Source: Streptomyces sp. JHA26
GTDB lineage: Bacteria; Actinomycetota; Actinomycetes; Streptomycetales; Streptomycetaceae
NCBI RefSeq assembly: GCF_002005565.1
Contig: NZ_BDJC01000004.1
Coordinates: 164,485 to 228,484 of the forward strand
Length of the DNA: 64,000 bases
Reading direction: 5' to 3'
The position numbers were made by a program, and so were the translations under genes. Each line of letters begins with the position of its first letter. Positions within the stretch are counted from its first letter, which is position 1. Shown here one piece after another: positions 18,644 through 27,667 of the stretch. The notes below the pieces were generated by a model, which was given only the letters and a program-made list of their open reading frames with translations, did no database searches and was not told the origin of the DNA.

Positions 18644-19420
18644 CTAGGCGTCCCGCCTCTTCAGCACGAGGTAGCCGCCGACGAGCGCCGCCACCACCCA
18701 CAGCACCATGATCCCCAGGCCGCCCCAGGGGCCGTACGGGGTGTCGTCGTCGATCGGCGTCACCACCTGCATGATCTTGCTGCCGGCCTGGTCGGGCAGG
18801 AACTGGCCGACCTTCTTGGTCACGTCGACGTTGCCGAGGATGTTGGAGATCAGGAAGAAGAACGGCATCAGGATGCCGAGCGACAGCATGGGGGAGCGCA
18901 GCATCGCGGCGACGCCCATCGAGAACACCGCGATGAGGGTCATGTAGAGGCCGCCGCCGATGACCGCCCGCAGCACGCCCGGGTCGCCGATCGACGCCTT
19001 GAGGTCGCCGAGCATCACCTGCCCGAGGAAGAAGGTGACGAAGCTGGTGACCATGGAGACGACCAGGGCGAGCCCCGTGGCCACGACGATCTTGCTGAAC
19101 AGGAAGGTGCCGCGCTGCGGCACGGCCGCCAGCGAGGTGCGGATCATGCCGGAGCTGTACTCGTTCGCCACCACCAGCACCCCGAACACGATCATCGCCA
19201 GCTGACCGAGGCTCATCCCGGCGAAGCTGATGAAGGTCGGGTCGAAGAAGAGCCGCTCCCGCTCGCTCATGTCACCGAACTCGTTCTTCGCCAGGGCCGA
19301 GATCAGCATGCCGAGGGCGACGGTGACGACCACGGCCAGGGACAGCGTCCACACCGTGGACGCCACCGACCGGATCTTGGTCCACTCGGACCGGACGACC
19401 TGGGTCGCGGCCGTGCTCAT
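18644..19420 (-). CDS. ABC transporter permease (operon B)
   Basis: 258-aa permease paralogous to 16349-17218 but without the Pro-rich N-terminus. It begins STAATQVVRSEWTKIRSVASTVWTL, followed by about six helices and EYSSGMIRTSLAAVPQRG between helices 2 and 3, ending LKRRDA. A loop near residues 215-230 (TPIDDDTPYGPWG) faces the outside in a simple topology. Start overlaps the upstream ATPase stop as ATGA. The similarity of the two adjacent operons indicates tandem duplication followed by divergence. Confidence 0.88.
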   Translation of the reverse strand: MSTAATQVVRSEWTKIRSVASTVWTLSLAVVVTVALGMLISALAKNEFGDMSERERLFFDPTFISFAGMSLGQLAMIVFGVLVVANEYSSGMIRTSLAAVPQRGTFLFSKIVVATGLALVVSMVTSFVTFFLGQVMLGDLKASIGDPGVLRAVIGGGLYMTLIAVFSMGVAAMLRSPMLSLGILMPFFFLISNILGNVDVTKKVGQFLPDQAGSKIMQVVTPIDDDTPYGPWGGLGIMVLWVVAALVGGYLVLKRRDA

Positions 19421-20436
19421 CGCCGCCTCCAGTCGCTGCCCCACTGCTGTGCCCGCCGCTGTCCGCCCTGCTGTCCGTCCTGCTGTCCGTCCTGCGGCAG
19501 CCCCTGGCGCGGCGGCGCCGCGAGCGGCTGCCCGTCGTGCGCGTGGTACTCCACCGACTCCGCCGTCAACCGCATGAACGCCTCCTCCAGCGAGGCCCGT
19601 TGCGGGCTCAGCTCGTGCAGCACGATCTGGTTGCGGGCCGCCAGTTCGCCGATCGCCTCCGACTTGTCGCCGTCGACCTCCAGGACCTCGGCGCCGCTCT
19701 CGACGACCGTGATCCCGGCACCGTGCAGCACGTCGAGCAGCCGCTCCCGCTGCGGGGAGCGGATCCGGACGTAGCCGCGCGAGTTCTCCTCGATGAACTC
19801 GGCCATCGAGGTGTCCGCCAGCAGCCTGCCCTGGCCGATGACGACCAGGTGGTCGGCGGTCAGCGCCATCTCGCTCATCAGGTGGGAGGAGACGAAGACC
19901 GTACGGTCCTGGGCGGCCAGCGTCTTCATCAGGTTGCGGATCCAGTGGATGCCCTCGGGGTCCAGGCCGTTGACCGGCTCGTCGAACATCAGGATCCGCG
20001 GGTCGCCGAGCAGCGCCCCGGCGATGCCGAGCCGCTGGCCCATGCCGAGGGAGAAACCCTTGGCCTTCTTCTTCGCGACCGCCGTCAGGCCGACGATGTC
20101 CAGCACCTCGCGCACCCGGCGGGCCGGGATCCCGTTGGCCTGCGCCAGGCACAGCAGATGGTTGTAGGCGCTGCGTCCGCCGTGCATCGCCTTGGCGTCC
20201 AGCAGGGCGCCGACGTACGTGAGCGGGTCCTTCAACTGGTCGTAGCGGCGCCCGTCGATGCGGACGTCCCCGGCGGTGGGCCGGTCCAGTCCCAGCACCA
20301 TCCGCATGGTGGTCGACTTGCCCGCACCGTTCGGCCCGAGGAAGCCGGTGATGACGCCGGGTCTGACGGTGAACGTGAGGTCGTCGACCGCCACTTTCTC
20401 GCCGTACCGCTTGGTCAGCCCCTCGAGCTCGATCAT
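19417..20436 (-). CDS. ABC transporter ATPase (operon B)
   Basis: 339-aa ATPase closely resembling the one at 17215-18459: MIELEGLTKRYGEKVAVDDLTF, Walker A GPNGAGKST, FSLGMGQRLGIAGALL, Walker B ILMFDEP, NGLDPEG and VSSHLMSE. The C-terminal tail is short and Gln/Gly rich (QDGQQDGQQGGQRR). ATG 20436 is preceded by a -10-like TAGCGT and 7 nt with no ribosome site, favouring a leaderless transcript. GTG 20445 would fall inside that -10. Product partners the permease at 18644; substrate unknown. Confidence 0.9.
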   Translation of the reverse strand: MIELEGLTKRYGEKVAVDDLTFTVRPGVITGFLGPNGAGKSTTMRMVLGLDRPTAGDVRIDGRRYDQLKDPLTYVGALLDAKAMHGGRSAYNHLLCLAQANGIPARRVREVLDIVGLTAVAKKKAKGFSLGMGQRLGIAGALLGDPRILMFDEPVNGLDPEGIHWIRNLMKTLAAQDRTVFVSSHLMSEMALTADHLVVIGQGRLLADTSMAEFIEENSRGYVRIRSPQRERLLDVLHGAGITVVESGAEVLEVDGDKSEAIGELAARNQIVLHELSPQRASLEEAFMRLTAESVEYHAHDGQPLAAPPRQGLPQDGQQDGQQGGQRRAQQWGSDWRRR

Positions 20437-20443
20437 GCGGCCC

Positions 20444-20449
20444 ACGCTA
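20444..20449 (-). promoter_or_regulatory. -10-like hexamer of ABC operon B
   Basis: TAGCGT on the minus strand, 7 nt before ATG 20436. A weak -35 (TGGCAG) lies 17 bp further upstream within the terminator stem of filP. Confidence 0.45.
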
Positions 20450-20457
20450 GAACGGGA

Positions 20458-20493
20458 CGGAGCCCCCTGCCACCCCAGTGGCAGAGGGCTCCG
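20458..20493 (-). terminator. Terminator of filP
   Basis: 16-bp stem with one mismatch (20458-20473 with 20478-20493) and a 4-nt loop, about 40 nt beyond the filP stop and directly upstream of the next operon's -10. Confidence 0.75.
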
Positions 20494-20533
20494 CCCCCGT
20501 TCTGCTCCGGTTCGGCCGGACCGCGTCCCGGCG

Positions 20534-21469
20534 TCAGCGGGTCTGCTGGGCCGGCACCCCGCGGGAGACCGGCTCGTCCTCGGCCGGCGTACCGGCGGCG
20601 GCCACCGCGGCGCCCGTCAGGGTCGCCAGCATCTCGCGCACGTTGGTCAGCTGCGCGTTGATGGAGTCGCGGCGGTTGGTGAGGGCGGCGAGCTCGCGCT
20701 CCGACTCGGAACGGATGCGGTCGGCCTTGGCGTTGGCGTCGGCCACGATGTCCTCGGCCTGGCGCTGCGCCGTCTCGACGGTCTGGCGGGCGCGGCGCTC
20801 GGCGTCCGTGCGCAGCTTCTCCGCCTCCAGGCGCAGCTGCTCGGCGCGGTGCTCGATCTCCGCGAGCCGCTTCTCGGCCTTGGCCTGACGGGAGGCCAGG
20901 TCGCGCTCGGACTGCTCCCGGCGCTTGGCCAGGTTCGTCTCGAAGTCGGCGGCGGCCTGGGCGGCCTTGGCGCGGGTCTCCTCGAAGAGCGCGTCCGCCT
21001 CCTCGCGCTTGGACTGCGCGTCCTTCTGGGCCTCGGCCCGCAGCTGCGACGCGTCGCTCTTGGCCTTCTCGACGATCCGAACGCCCTCGTCCTCCGCCTT
21101 GGCCTTGCGCTCCGCGGCGTACGACTCGGCGTCGTTGCGCACCTGCTGGGCCGCCGACTCGGCCAGCTCGCGGTGCTGCTCGGCGGCGCGCCGGGCCTCT
21201 TCCCGCAGGTCCTTCGCCTCCTCCTCGGCGAGGCGCAGGATCTTCTCGACCCGGGCACCGAGACCGGCGTACGACGGCTCGGCGTCACTGACCTGGGCCT
21301 GGGCGTTCTGGGTCTCGAGGTGGAGTTCCTCGATGCGCTTTTCCAGAGCGGTGATGCGGGACAGGGCGCTGTCACGGTCGGAGACGAGCTTGGAGATGCG
21401 TTCGTCCACCTGAGCGCGGTCGTACCCACGCCGCACAAGCTCGAAGCCGTAGGGGGAAGTGTCGCTCAT
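20534..21469 (-). CDS. filP: Coiled-coil cytoskeletal protein FilP
   Basis: 311-aa intermediate-filament-like coiled-coil protein. In Streptomyces FilP forms a network at growing hyphal tips, working with DivIVA and Scy in polar growth and cell stiffness. Residues 8-35 (GFELVRRGYDRAQVDERISKLV) resemble the DivIVA membrane-binding head (FxxVxRGYDxxxVDxF). About 35-285 is continuous Ala/Glu/Arg/Lys coiled coil. The tail (TGAAVAAAGTPAEDEPVSRGVPAQQTR) is disordered. ATG 21469 has AGGAA about 6 nt upstream. Adjacent to scy, as in other Streptomyces, but with its own 207-bp upstream gap. Confidence 0.95.
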   Translation of the reverse strand: MSDTSPYGFELVRRGYDRAQVDERISKLVSDRDSALSRITALEKRIEELHLETQNAQAQVSDAEPSYAGLGARVEKILRLAEEEAKDLREEARRAAEQHRELAESAAQQVRNDAESYAAERKAKAEDEGVRIVEKAKSDASQLRAEAQKDAQSKREEADALFEETRAKAAQAAADFETNLAKRREQSERDLASRQAKAEKRLAEIEHRAEQLRLEAEKLRTDAERRARQTVETAQRQAEDIVADANAKADRIRSESERELAALTNRRDSINAQLTNVREMLATLTGAAVAAAGTPAEDEPVSRGVPAQQTR

Positions 21470-21676
21470 GGGGTTCCTGTCGAAAGAGACCGGGTGAGGT
21501 GATAGAGGGAATCCTAGGCGTCATTGCGGTGTGTCATCGAGCGGATGCGTGTTTGATCTGGAGAATGACACCTCTTTTGAGTGGCTGACCTCCGGACGGC
21601 TTGCCAAACTTCGAGTCAAAGGCCAAGACCATGACGGGTCAGAGCCCTCCAGGAGACACGGAAACCCTCCTCGACG

Positions 21677-24600
21677 CTAGCCGTCCGACGACTTGCCACC
21701 CGAACGGGGGGCGCCGACCGTCGCGCCAGCCTTGACCCCGCCGTCCTTGCCGCCCGCCGGGGCCTCGAAGGACTCCAGCGCCTCCAGCACGTCCTGCACC
21801 CGGGAGATCTCGGCGTTGATGTCCTCGCGGCGCCGCACCAGGACCTCCAGCTCGCGCTTGCCCTCCTCGACCGTGCGCCGGGCCTCCCGGACCGCCTCGG
21901 CCTTGAGCTCCTCGGCCTCCCGGACCAGCGAGGCCTTCTTCTGCTCGGCCTCCTTCAGCAGGCCCTCGGCCTTCTTGACGGCGGCGATGCGCACCTTGCC
22001 GGCCTCGGAGTTGGCCTCCGACACCAGCTCCTTGGCCTTCGCCTCGGCCTTGGCGAGCTGCTCCTCGGCGGCCTTGACGAGCGCGTCGCAGCGCTCGCCG
22101 GCCGACTTCATCGTCTCGGCTGCCTCGCGGCGGGCCCGCTCGTGCAGCTCCTCGATCTCGGAGGTGAGGCGCCGGCGCAACTCCTCCGCGCGCTCCCTGA
22201 TGGCCGTCGCGTCCCGCCGGGCGCCGACGAGCAGCTCGTCCGCGTCCGTACGGGCCTTCTCCACCCGGGTGTTGCCCTCGACCGTCGCCTCGGCGACGAT
22301 CCGGTCGGCCTCCGCACGGGCCGCGCCGACCATCGTGTCGGCCTGCGACTCGGCGTCCGCGGTGGCCTTCTGCGCCTGCTGCTGGGCCTCGGTGAGCAGC
22401 TTGTCGGCCTCCGCCGTGGTCTCCGTGATGAGCGTGTCGACCTGCTCGGCCGCCTCCGAACGCCGCTTGTTGGCGTCCTTGCGGGCCTCGTCCAGGGTGC
22501 GTTCGGCCTCCTCGCGTGCGGCCGTCGTGACCCGTTCGGCCTCCTCCGCCGCCCGGGCCTTGAGCCGCTCCGCCTCGGAACGGATCCGCTCGGCGTGCTG
22601 CTGCGCGGAGCCGACCGCCTCGGCGGCCTCGGCCCGCAGCCGCTCCGCCTCGCCGGTGGCCTCCGACAGGAGCTGCTCGGCCTGGGCGCTCGCCTCGGCC
22701 CGGACCCGGTCGGCCTCGGCCGCCGCCTCGGCGCGGACGCGTTCCGCCTCCGCGACCGTCTCGGTGCGGATCCGGTCGGTCTCGGCGGCCGTCTCCGTGG
22801 TGAGCCGCTCCGCCTCGGAGCGCGCCTCGGTGATCAGGGTGTCGGCCTGCGTCGCCGCGTCCGACCGGATGCGGTTGGCGTCCTCGCGGGCGTCCGCCCG
22901 GGTGCGCGCCGCCGCCTGCTCGGCCTCCGCGATGGCGTCCGACGCCTCCGTGCGCACCCGCTGGGCGTGCTCGGCGACGTCCGACCGGATCCGCTCGGCC
23001 TCCGACATCGCCTCGGACATCGTCCGCTCGGCCAGTGCCTTGGCGGCCTCCGCCTCCTCCTGCGCCTCGCGGCGCAGCCGGCCGGCGTCCTCGCTCGCCC
23101 GCTCCCGCTCCGCGTAGGCGTCGGTGCGGACCCGGTCCGCCTCCTCCTCGGCCTCGCGCCGGGTGCGCTCCGCCGCGTGCTCGGCGGCACTGCGCAGCCC
23201 GGTGATCTCCTCCTGGGCCTGCTCGTGCAGCCCGGCGACCGACTCCCGCACCTGCTGCGCGTGCTGCTCGGCGGCCGACACCATCTCGGTCGCGCGCCGG
23301 TCGGCCTCCTCGACCAGCCGGACCGCCTCGGCCTGCGCCTCCTCCACGCGGGTGCGCGCCGAGGCCAGCAGCTCCTCGCTCTGCTCGCGGGCCCGCTCAC
23401 GCTCCTGGTCCGCCTCCTGCCGGGCGGCGCCCAGCAGTTCCTCGGCCTCGCGGCGGCGCCGGGCGGCCTCCTCCTGCGCGGCGGCCAGCGTCTCCGAGGC
23501 CTCCGCGGCGATGCGCTCGGCGGCGGCCTGCGCCTCCGCCCGGACCCGGTCCGCGCTCTCCTGCGCCTCCGACTTCAGCCGCTCCGCCTCGCCCGCGGCC
23601 TCCGACCGCAGCCGTACGGCGACGGCCTCGCCCTCCGCGCGGAACGCGGAGGCGTCGGCGGCGGCCTCGGTGCGCAGCCGCTCGGCCTCCGTCTCGGCCT
23701 GCTGCTGGAGCGTACGGATGCGCTCCGCGGCCTCCGTGCGCAGCCGCTCGCTCTCCTCGGCGGCCTCGCGGCGGATCCGGGCGCCCTCCTCACGGGCCTC
23801 CGTCAGCGCCTGCTCGGCGGCGGACCGGCGCTCCTCCGCCTCGGTGTGCAGCCGCGTCAGTTCCTCGGCGGCCTCCGCCTGCCGGGCCTCGACGGCGCGC
23901 TCGGTCTCCTCGCGCAGCTCACGGGCGGCGTGCTCGGCCTCCGCCTGGAGCTCCTCGGCCCGCTCGGCGGCCTCCGCCCGGTGCCGCTCGGCCTCGGCGC
24001 GGGTGCGCTCCAGCGTCTCCTCGGCCTGACGGCGCAGGGTCGTCGCCCGCTCGATCGCCTCGGTGCGGACCTTCTCGCTGTCCGCGGTGGCGCTCTGCCG
24101 CAGCTCGTCGGCGTCCGCCTTGGCCTTGGCGAGCAGCTCCTCGGCGGTCTTCGCCGCCTCCTCGATCTGCGCCACGGCCTCCTTGCGGGCCTCGGCGCGG
24201 ATCTTCTCGCCCTCGGCGACCGCGTCGGCGCGCAGCTGCTCGGCCTCGCCGCGCAGCCGGCGCGCCTCCTCCTGCAGCTCGACCGTCTTGGCGCGGTACT
24301 CCTTGGTGTCGTCCTTCGCCGCGCCCTTGAGCTCCTCGGCGATGTCGTGGGCCTCGGCCCGCAGCCGGTCCGCCTCCGCCTCGGCCTCGCGGCGGATCCG
24401 CTCGGCCTCCTCGACGGCGGCCCTCGTGGTCCGCTTGGCCTCCTCGGACGCCTTGTTCAGCACGTCCTCGGCGGTCTTGGCGGCCTTGGACAGCTGGGTG
24501 GCCGACTCCTCGGCGCTGACCGTACGGGCCTTCTCGGCGGCCTCGGTGACGATCTTCTCGGCCTCGGCGCGGGCGTCCGCGACCAGTTGCTCGGCCTCGG

Positions 24601-25591
24601 CCCTGGTGGTCTCGGCGTCCTTCGTGGCCTCGCTGACCAGCCGGGCGACCTGCTCCTTGGCGGTGCGGGTGCGCTGCTCGTTGGCCGACTCGGCGCTCGC
24701 GAGGGCCTTGGCCGCGGACTCCTTGGCCTCGGCGACCAGCTTCTCCGCCTCGGCCTGCGCCTTGCGCAGCGCCTCCTCGGCCTCGCTCATGCGCTGCTCG
24801 GCGGTCCGGCTCAGCTCCTGGGCCTGCCGGCGCGCGGCCTCCGACTCGCTCGCCGTGGAGCTGCGCAGCTGCTCGGCGTGGTCGGTGGCCTCCTGCGCCT
24901 GCGTGGAGGCGGCGTTCAGCAGCCGTTCGGCGTCCGCGCGGGCGCGGCGCAGGATCTGCTCGGCCTCGGCGCGCGCGGTCTCGGCGTCGTTCTGCAGCCG
25001 CTGCCGGGCCTCGGAGGTCAGCCGTTCGGCCTCCGCGCGGGCCGCGGCCAGGGCCTGTTCGGCCTCGGCGCGGGACTCGTCGAGCAGCCGGCGGGCCTGC
25101 TGCTCGGTGCGGGCGCGCAACTGCTCCGCCCACGCCACGTTCTCGTTGACGTGCGACTCGACGGTCCGCCGGCGCTCGGCCAGCTCCTGGTCGAGCTGCT
25201 GGCGCCGGGTCACCGCCTCCTGGTGCAGCTCGGCCTGGAGCCGGGCGGCCTGCTCGGCGTGCTCCTGGAGGATGCGCTGGGTCTGCGCGCGGGCCTGGCT
25301 GAGCTCGCGCTCGGCGTCCGCGCGCAGCTGGTCGGCCTGCACCTGCGCGTTGCGCAGCAACTGCTCGGCCTGGTACCCGATGTCGCCGCCGTCGAAGGCG
25401 GGCCGGGACATGATGGTGCGCCGCGCCTCGTGCAGCTTGGCGCGCAGCACCTCGACCTGGTAGCCGAGGTCCTCGGCGTGCTGGATCGCCTTTTCCCGCT
25501 CGGTCCTCAGCCGCTTCATCTCGGCCTCGAACCGAGAGAGGTGGTCGACGTCAGCCGCCGGCTCTCGCTCCTGGCTCTCGTAGCCCCGCAC
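21677..25591 (-). CDS. scy: Polarity scaffold protein Scy (long coiled coil)
   Basis: About 1304-aa coiled-coil scaffold that organises the Streptomyces tip-organising centre with DivIVA and FilP and sets new branch sites. N-terminal segment GYESQEREPAADVDHLSRFEAEM, then more than 1200 residues of Ala/Glu/Arg-rich repeats of 11-residue (hendecad) type such as AEAERLRAEAA and SEAERIRS. The end is VQDVLEALESFEAPAGGKDGG, with a short Ser/Gly tail. I start at GTG 25591 because homologues begin RGYESQERE; TTG 25621 is an alternative adding 10 residues. The internal repeats make assembly or recombination errors likely, but the frame is intact. Confidence 0.93.
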   Translation of the reverse strand: MRGYESQEREPAADVDHLSRFEAEMKRLRTEREKAIQHAEDLGYQVEVLRAKLHEARRTIMSRPAFDGGDIGYQAEQLLRNAQVQADQLRADAERELSQARAQTQRILQEHAEQAARLQAELHQEAVTRRQQLDQELAERRRTVESHVNENVAWAEQLRARTEQQARRLLDESRAEAEQALAAARAEAERLTSEARQRLQNDAETARAEAEQILRRARADAERLLNAASTQAQEATDHAEQLRSSTASESEAARRQAQELSRTAEQRMSEAEEALRKAQAEAEKLVAEAKESAAKALASAESANEQRTRTAKEQVARLVSEATKDAETTRAEAEQLVADARAEAEKIVTEAAEKARTVSAEESATQLSKAAKTAEDVLNKASEEAKRTTRAAVEEAERIRREAEAEADRLRAEAHDIAEELKGAAKDDTKEYRAKTVELQEEARRLRGEAEQLRADAVAEGEKIRAEARKEAVAQIEEAAKTAEELLAKAKADADELRQSATADSEKVRTEAIERATTLRRQAEETLERTRAEAERHRAEAAERAEELQAEAEHAARELREETERAVEARQAEAAEELTRLHTEAEERRSAAEQALTEAREEGARIRREAAEESERLRTEAAERIRTLQQQAETEAERLRTEAAADASAFRAEGEAVAVRLRSEAAGEAERLKSEAQESADRVRAEAQAAAERIAAEASETLAAAQEEAARRRREAEELLGAARQEADQERERAREQSEELLASARTRVEEAQAEAVRLVEEADRRATEMVSAAEQHAQQVRESVAGLHEQAQEEITGLRSAAEHAAERTRREAEEEADRVRTDAYAERERASEDAGRLRREAQEEAEAAKALAERTMSEAMSEAERIRSDVAEHAQRVRTEASDAIAEAEQAAARTRADAREDANRIRSDAATQADTLITEARSEAERLTTETAAETDRIRTETVAEAERVRAEAAAEADRVRAEASAQAEQLLSEATGEAERLRAEAAEAVGSAQQHAERIRSEAERLKARAAEEAERVTTAAREEAERTLDEARKDANKRRSEAAEQVDTLITETTAEADKLLTEAQQQAQKATADAESQADTMVGAARAEADRIVAEATVEGNTRVEKARTDADELLVGARRDATAIRERAEELRRRLTSEIEELHERARREAAETMKSAGERCDALVKAAEEQLAKAEAKAKELVSEANSEAGKVRIAAVKKAEGLLKEAEQKKASLVREAEELKAEAVREARRTVEEGKRELEVLVRRREDINAEISRVQDVLEALESFEAPAGGKDGGVKAGATVGAPRSGGKSSDG

Positions 25592-25826
25592 TGCGCGGTC
25601 CCATCCGTCCCCTGGTCGCAAATCCCTTAGAACGGGCTCCGTCCGTCCACCGAACGGGGCCCCCGGGGGAATGGTGTCAGATCAACGGCGGAGCTTGGGC
25701 TGCTGCCCCGTCCCTCGCCCCCCGAAACACGGACCCCGGCGGTCCCGGCGCCGGTGACGACAGGACCGGGTCACCCTGGACTGAGCGGCGACCGCACCCA
25801 ACCCTACCGGCCCTTATGTACGGGGG

Positions 25827-26267
25827 TCAGTGCTCAGGTGACTCAACGGCCGCCGAAGTGACCAGTTCCGTCAGGACACCGTGGCAGTCCTTGGGGTGCA
25901 GGAAGGTGATCCGCGAGCCCATGGATCCGCGCCGGGGCTCGTCGTACAGGACGCGTACGCCCTTCCCGCGGATGTCCGCGGCGTCCGCGTCGACGTCCGC
26001 CGTGCCGAAGGCGATGTGGTGGACGCCCTCCCCGTTCTTCGCCAGCCACTTGCCGACCGCGGAGTCCTCCCGGGTCGGCTCCAGCAGCTGGAGGTACGAC
26101 GCGCCGCCGTCCGACGTATCGTTGATCTTGAGCATGGCCTCGCGCACGCCCTGTTCCTCGTTGACCTCGGTGTGGAACACCTCGAAGCCGTAGGTGGCAC
26201 GGTAGAACTCGACGGTCGCGTCGAGGTCGCGGCAGGCGATTCCGATGTGGTCGATTCGCGTCAGCAT
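25827..26267 (-). CDS. mce: Methylmalonyl-CoA epimerase
   Basis: 146-aa vicinal-oxygen-chelate enzyme that interconverts (2R)- and (2S)-methylmalonyl-CoA, linking propionyl-CoA carboxylation with B12-dependent mutase. Metal and acid-base residues are visible: IDHIGIACRDLDATVEFY (His), EEQGVREAMLKI, LQLLEP, GVHHIAFGTADV (His) and the C-terminal GVLTEL (Glu). Usual length. Divergent from the acetyl-CoA acetyltransferase gene. The 236-bp gap downstream of its stop (25592-25826) is where the scy promoter must lie. Confidence 0.95.
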   Translation of the reverse strand: MLTRIDHIGIACRDLDATVEFYRATYGFEVFHTEVNEEQGVREAMLKINDTSDGGASYLQLLEPTREDSAVGKWLAKNGEGVHHIAFGTADVDADAADIRGKGVRVLYDEPRRGSMGSRITFLHPKDCHGVLTELVTSAAVESPEH

Positions 26268-26293
26268 GGAATCAGTGCAGCGCGGCGGAGGTG

Positions 26294-26303
26294 GTTGCGC
26301 AAC
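26294..26303. promoter_or_regulatory. 10-bp palindrome in mce/thiolase divergent region
   Basis: GTTGCGCAAC is a perfect 10-bp palindrome, 27 bp from the mce start and about 115 bp before the thiolase start. Possible operator; no regulator assigned. Confidence 0.3.
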
Positions 26304-26416
26304 GTGCGGGCGATCACACCGACGGCACGGTGACGGGCGGGATACCGCTCAGTACATTCGAGTAAACCCTCGTTCACTCCTCGGCCTGTGCGGGCCGGAA
26401 AAGGGGATCGCAGCTC

Positions 26417-27622
26417 ATGTCTTCTGCAACGAACGGCACGACCTCCGTCATCGTCGCGGGTGCCCGCACCCCGATGGGGCGGCTGCTCGGCTCGCTGAAG
26501 TCCTTCTCCGGGGCCGACCTCGGCGGCTTCGCGATCAAGGCCGCCCTCGACCGCGCCGGGATCGGCGGCGACCAGGTCCAGTACGTGATCATGGGGCAGG
26601 TGCTCCAGGCCGGCGCCGGCCAGATCCCCGCCCGCCAGGCCGCCGTCAAGGCCGGCATCCCCATGAACGTCCCGGCGCTCACCGTCAACAAGGTGTGCCT
26701 CTCCGGCCTCGACGCCATCGCGCTGGCCGACCAGCTGATTCGCGCCGGCGAATTCGACATCGTGGTCGCCGGCGGCCAGGAGTCCATGACCAACGCCCCG
26801 CACCTGCTGCCCAAGTCCCGCGAGGGCTACAAGTACGGCGCGGTCCAGATGCTCGACGCCATGGCGCACGACGGCCTGACCGACTCCTTCGAGAACATCG
26901 CCATGGGCGAGTCGACGGAGAAGCACAACACCCGCCTCGGCATCACCCGTCCGGAGCAGGACGAGATCGCCGCCCTGTCCCACCAGCGCGCCGCCGCCGC
27001 CCAGAAGAACGGCGTCTTCGAGGCCGAGATCACCCCGGTCGAGATCCCGCAGCGCAAGGGCGACCCGGTGCTGTTCAGCAAGGACGAGGGCATCCGCGGC
27101 GACACCACCGCCGAGTCCCTCGGCAAGCTGCGTCCGGCCTTCGCCAAGGACGGCACGATCACCGCGGGCTCCTCCTCGCAGATCTCCGACGGCGCGGCGG
27201 CCGTGGTCGTCATGAGCAAGGCCAAGGCCCAGGAGCTCGGCCTGGAGTGGCTCGCCGAGATCGGCGCCCACGGCAATGTGGCCGGCCCCGACAACTCTTT
27301 GCAGTCGCAGCCGTCCAACGCCATCCGGCACGCCCTGAAGAAGGAGGGCCTGGAGGTCGGCGACCTCGACCTGATCGAGATCAACGAGGCGTTCGCGGCC
27401 GTCGCCGTGCAGTCGATGAAGGACCTCGGCGTGTCCACCGAAAAGGTGAACGTCAACGGCGGCGCCATCGCCCTGGGCCACCCCATCGGCATGTCCGGCG
27501 CCCGGCTCGTCCTGCACCTGGCGCTGGAGCTCAAGCGGCGCGGCGGCGGCGTCGGCGCGGCGGCGCTGTGCGGCGGCGGCGGTCAGGGTGACGCGCTGAT
27601 CGTCCGGGTACCCAAGGCCTGA
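26417..27622 (+). CDS. Acetyl-CoA C-acetyltransferase (thiolase)
   Basis: 401-aa biosynthetic-type thiolase joining two acetyl-CoA to acetoacetyl-CoA or the reverse. Nucleophile Cys in [19 protein letters not shown], the catalytic NEAFAAVAV and [10 protein letters not shown] motifs, and the final Cys motif [14 protein letters not shown] are all intact. AAGGGG lies about 10 nt before ATG 26417. Followed 45 nt later by meaB. With 3-hydroxybutyryl-CoA dehydrogenase (8887) it would provide the butyryl-CoA side of the ethylmalonyl or butyrate routes that use isobutyryl-CoA mutase. Confidence 0.94.
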   Translation: MSSATNGTTSVIVAGARTPMGRLLGSLKSFSGADLGGFAIKAALDRAGIGGDQVQYVIMGQVLQAGAGQIPARQAAVKAGIPMNVPALTVNKVCLSGLDAIALADQLIRAGEFDIVVAGGQESMTNAPHLLPKSREGYKYGAVQMLDAMAHDGLTDSFENIAMGESTEKHNTRLGITRPEQDEIAALSHQRAAAAQKNGVFEAEITPVEIPQRKGDPVLFSKDEGIRGDTTAESLGKLRPAFAKDGTITAGSSSQISDGAAAVVVMSKAKAQELGLEWLAEIGAHGNVAGPDNSLQSQPSNAIRHALKKEGLEVGDLDLIEINEAFAAVAVQSMKDLGVSTEKVNVNGGAIALGHPIGMSGARLVLHLALELKRRGGGVGAAALCGGGGQGDALIVRVPKA

Positions 27623-27667
27623 CACCCCCTTCTCCCCACGTACGCGCTGACTCGGAACGGAGCTGTG

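Noticed and set aside
21677..25591. Repeat-rich DNA considered as a repeat array or CRISPR
   Set aside because: The repeats are degenerate codons for an 11-residue coiled-coil pattern, without spacers or identical units.
22142..25630. 1162-codon open frame on the plus strand opposite scy
   Set aside because: It is the antisense shadow of a GC-rich repetitive coiled-coil gene; composition is Gly/Leu/Arg/Pro noise with no domain or ribosome site.
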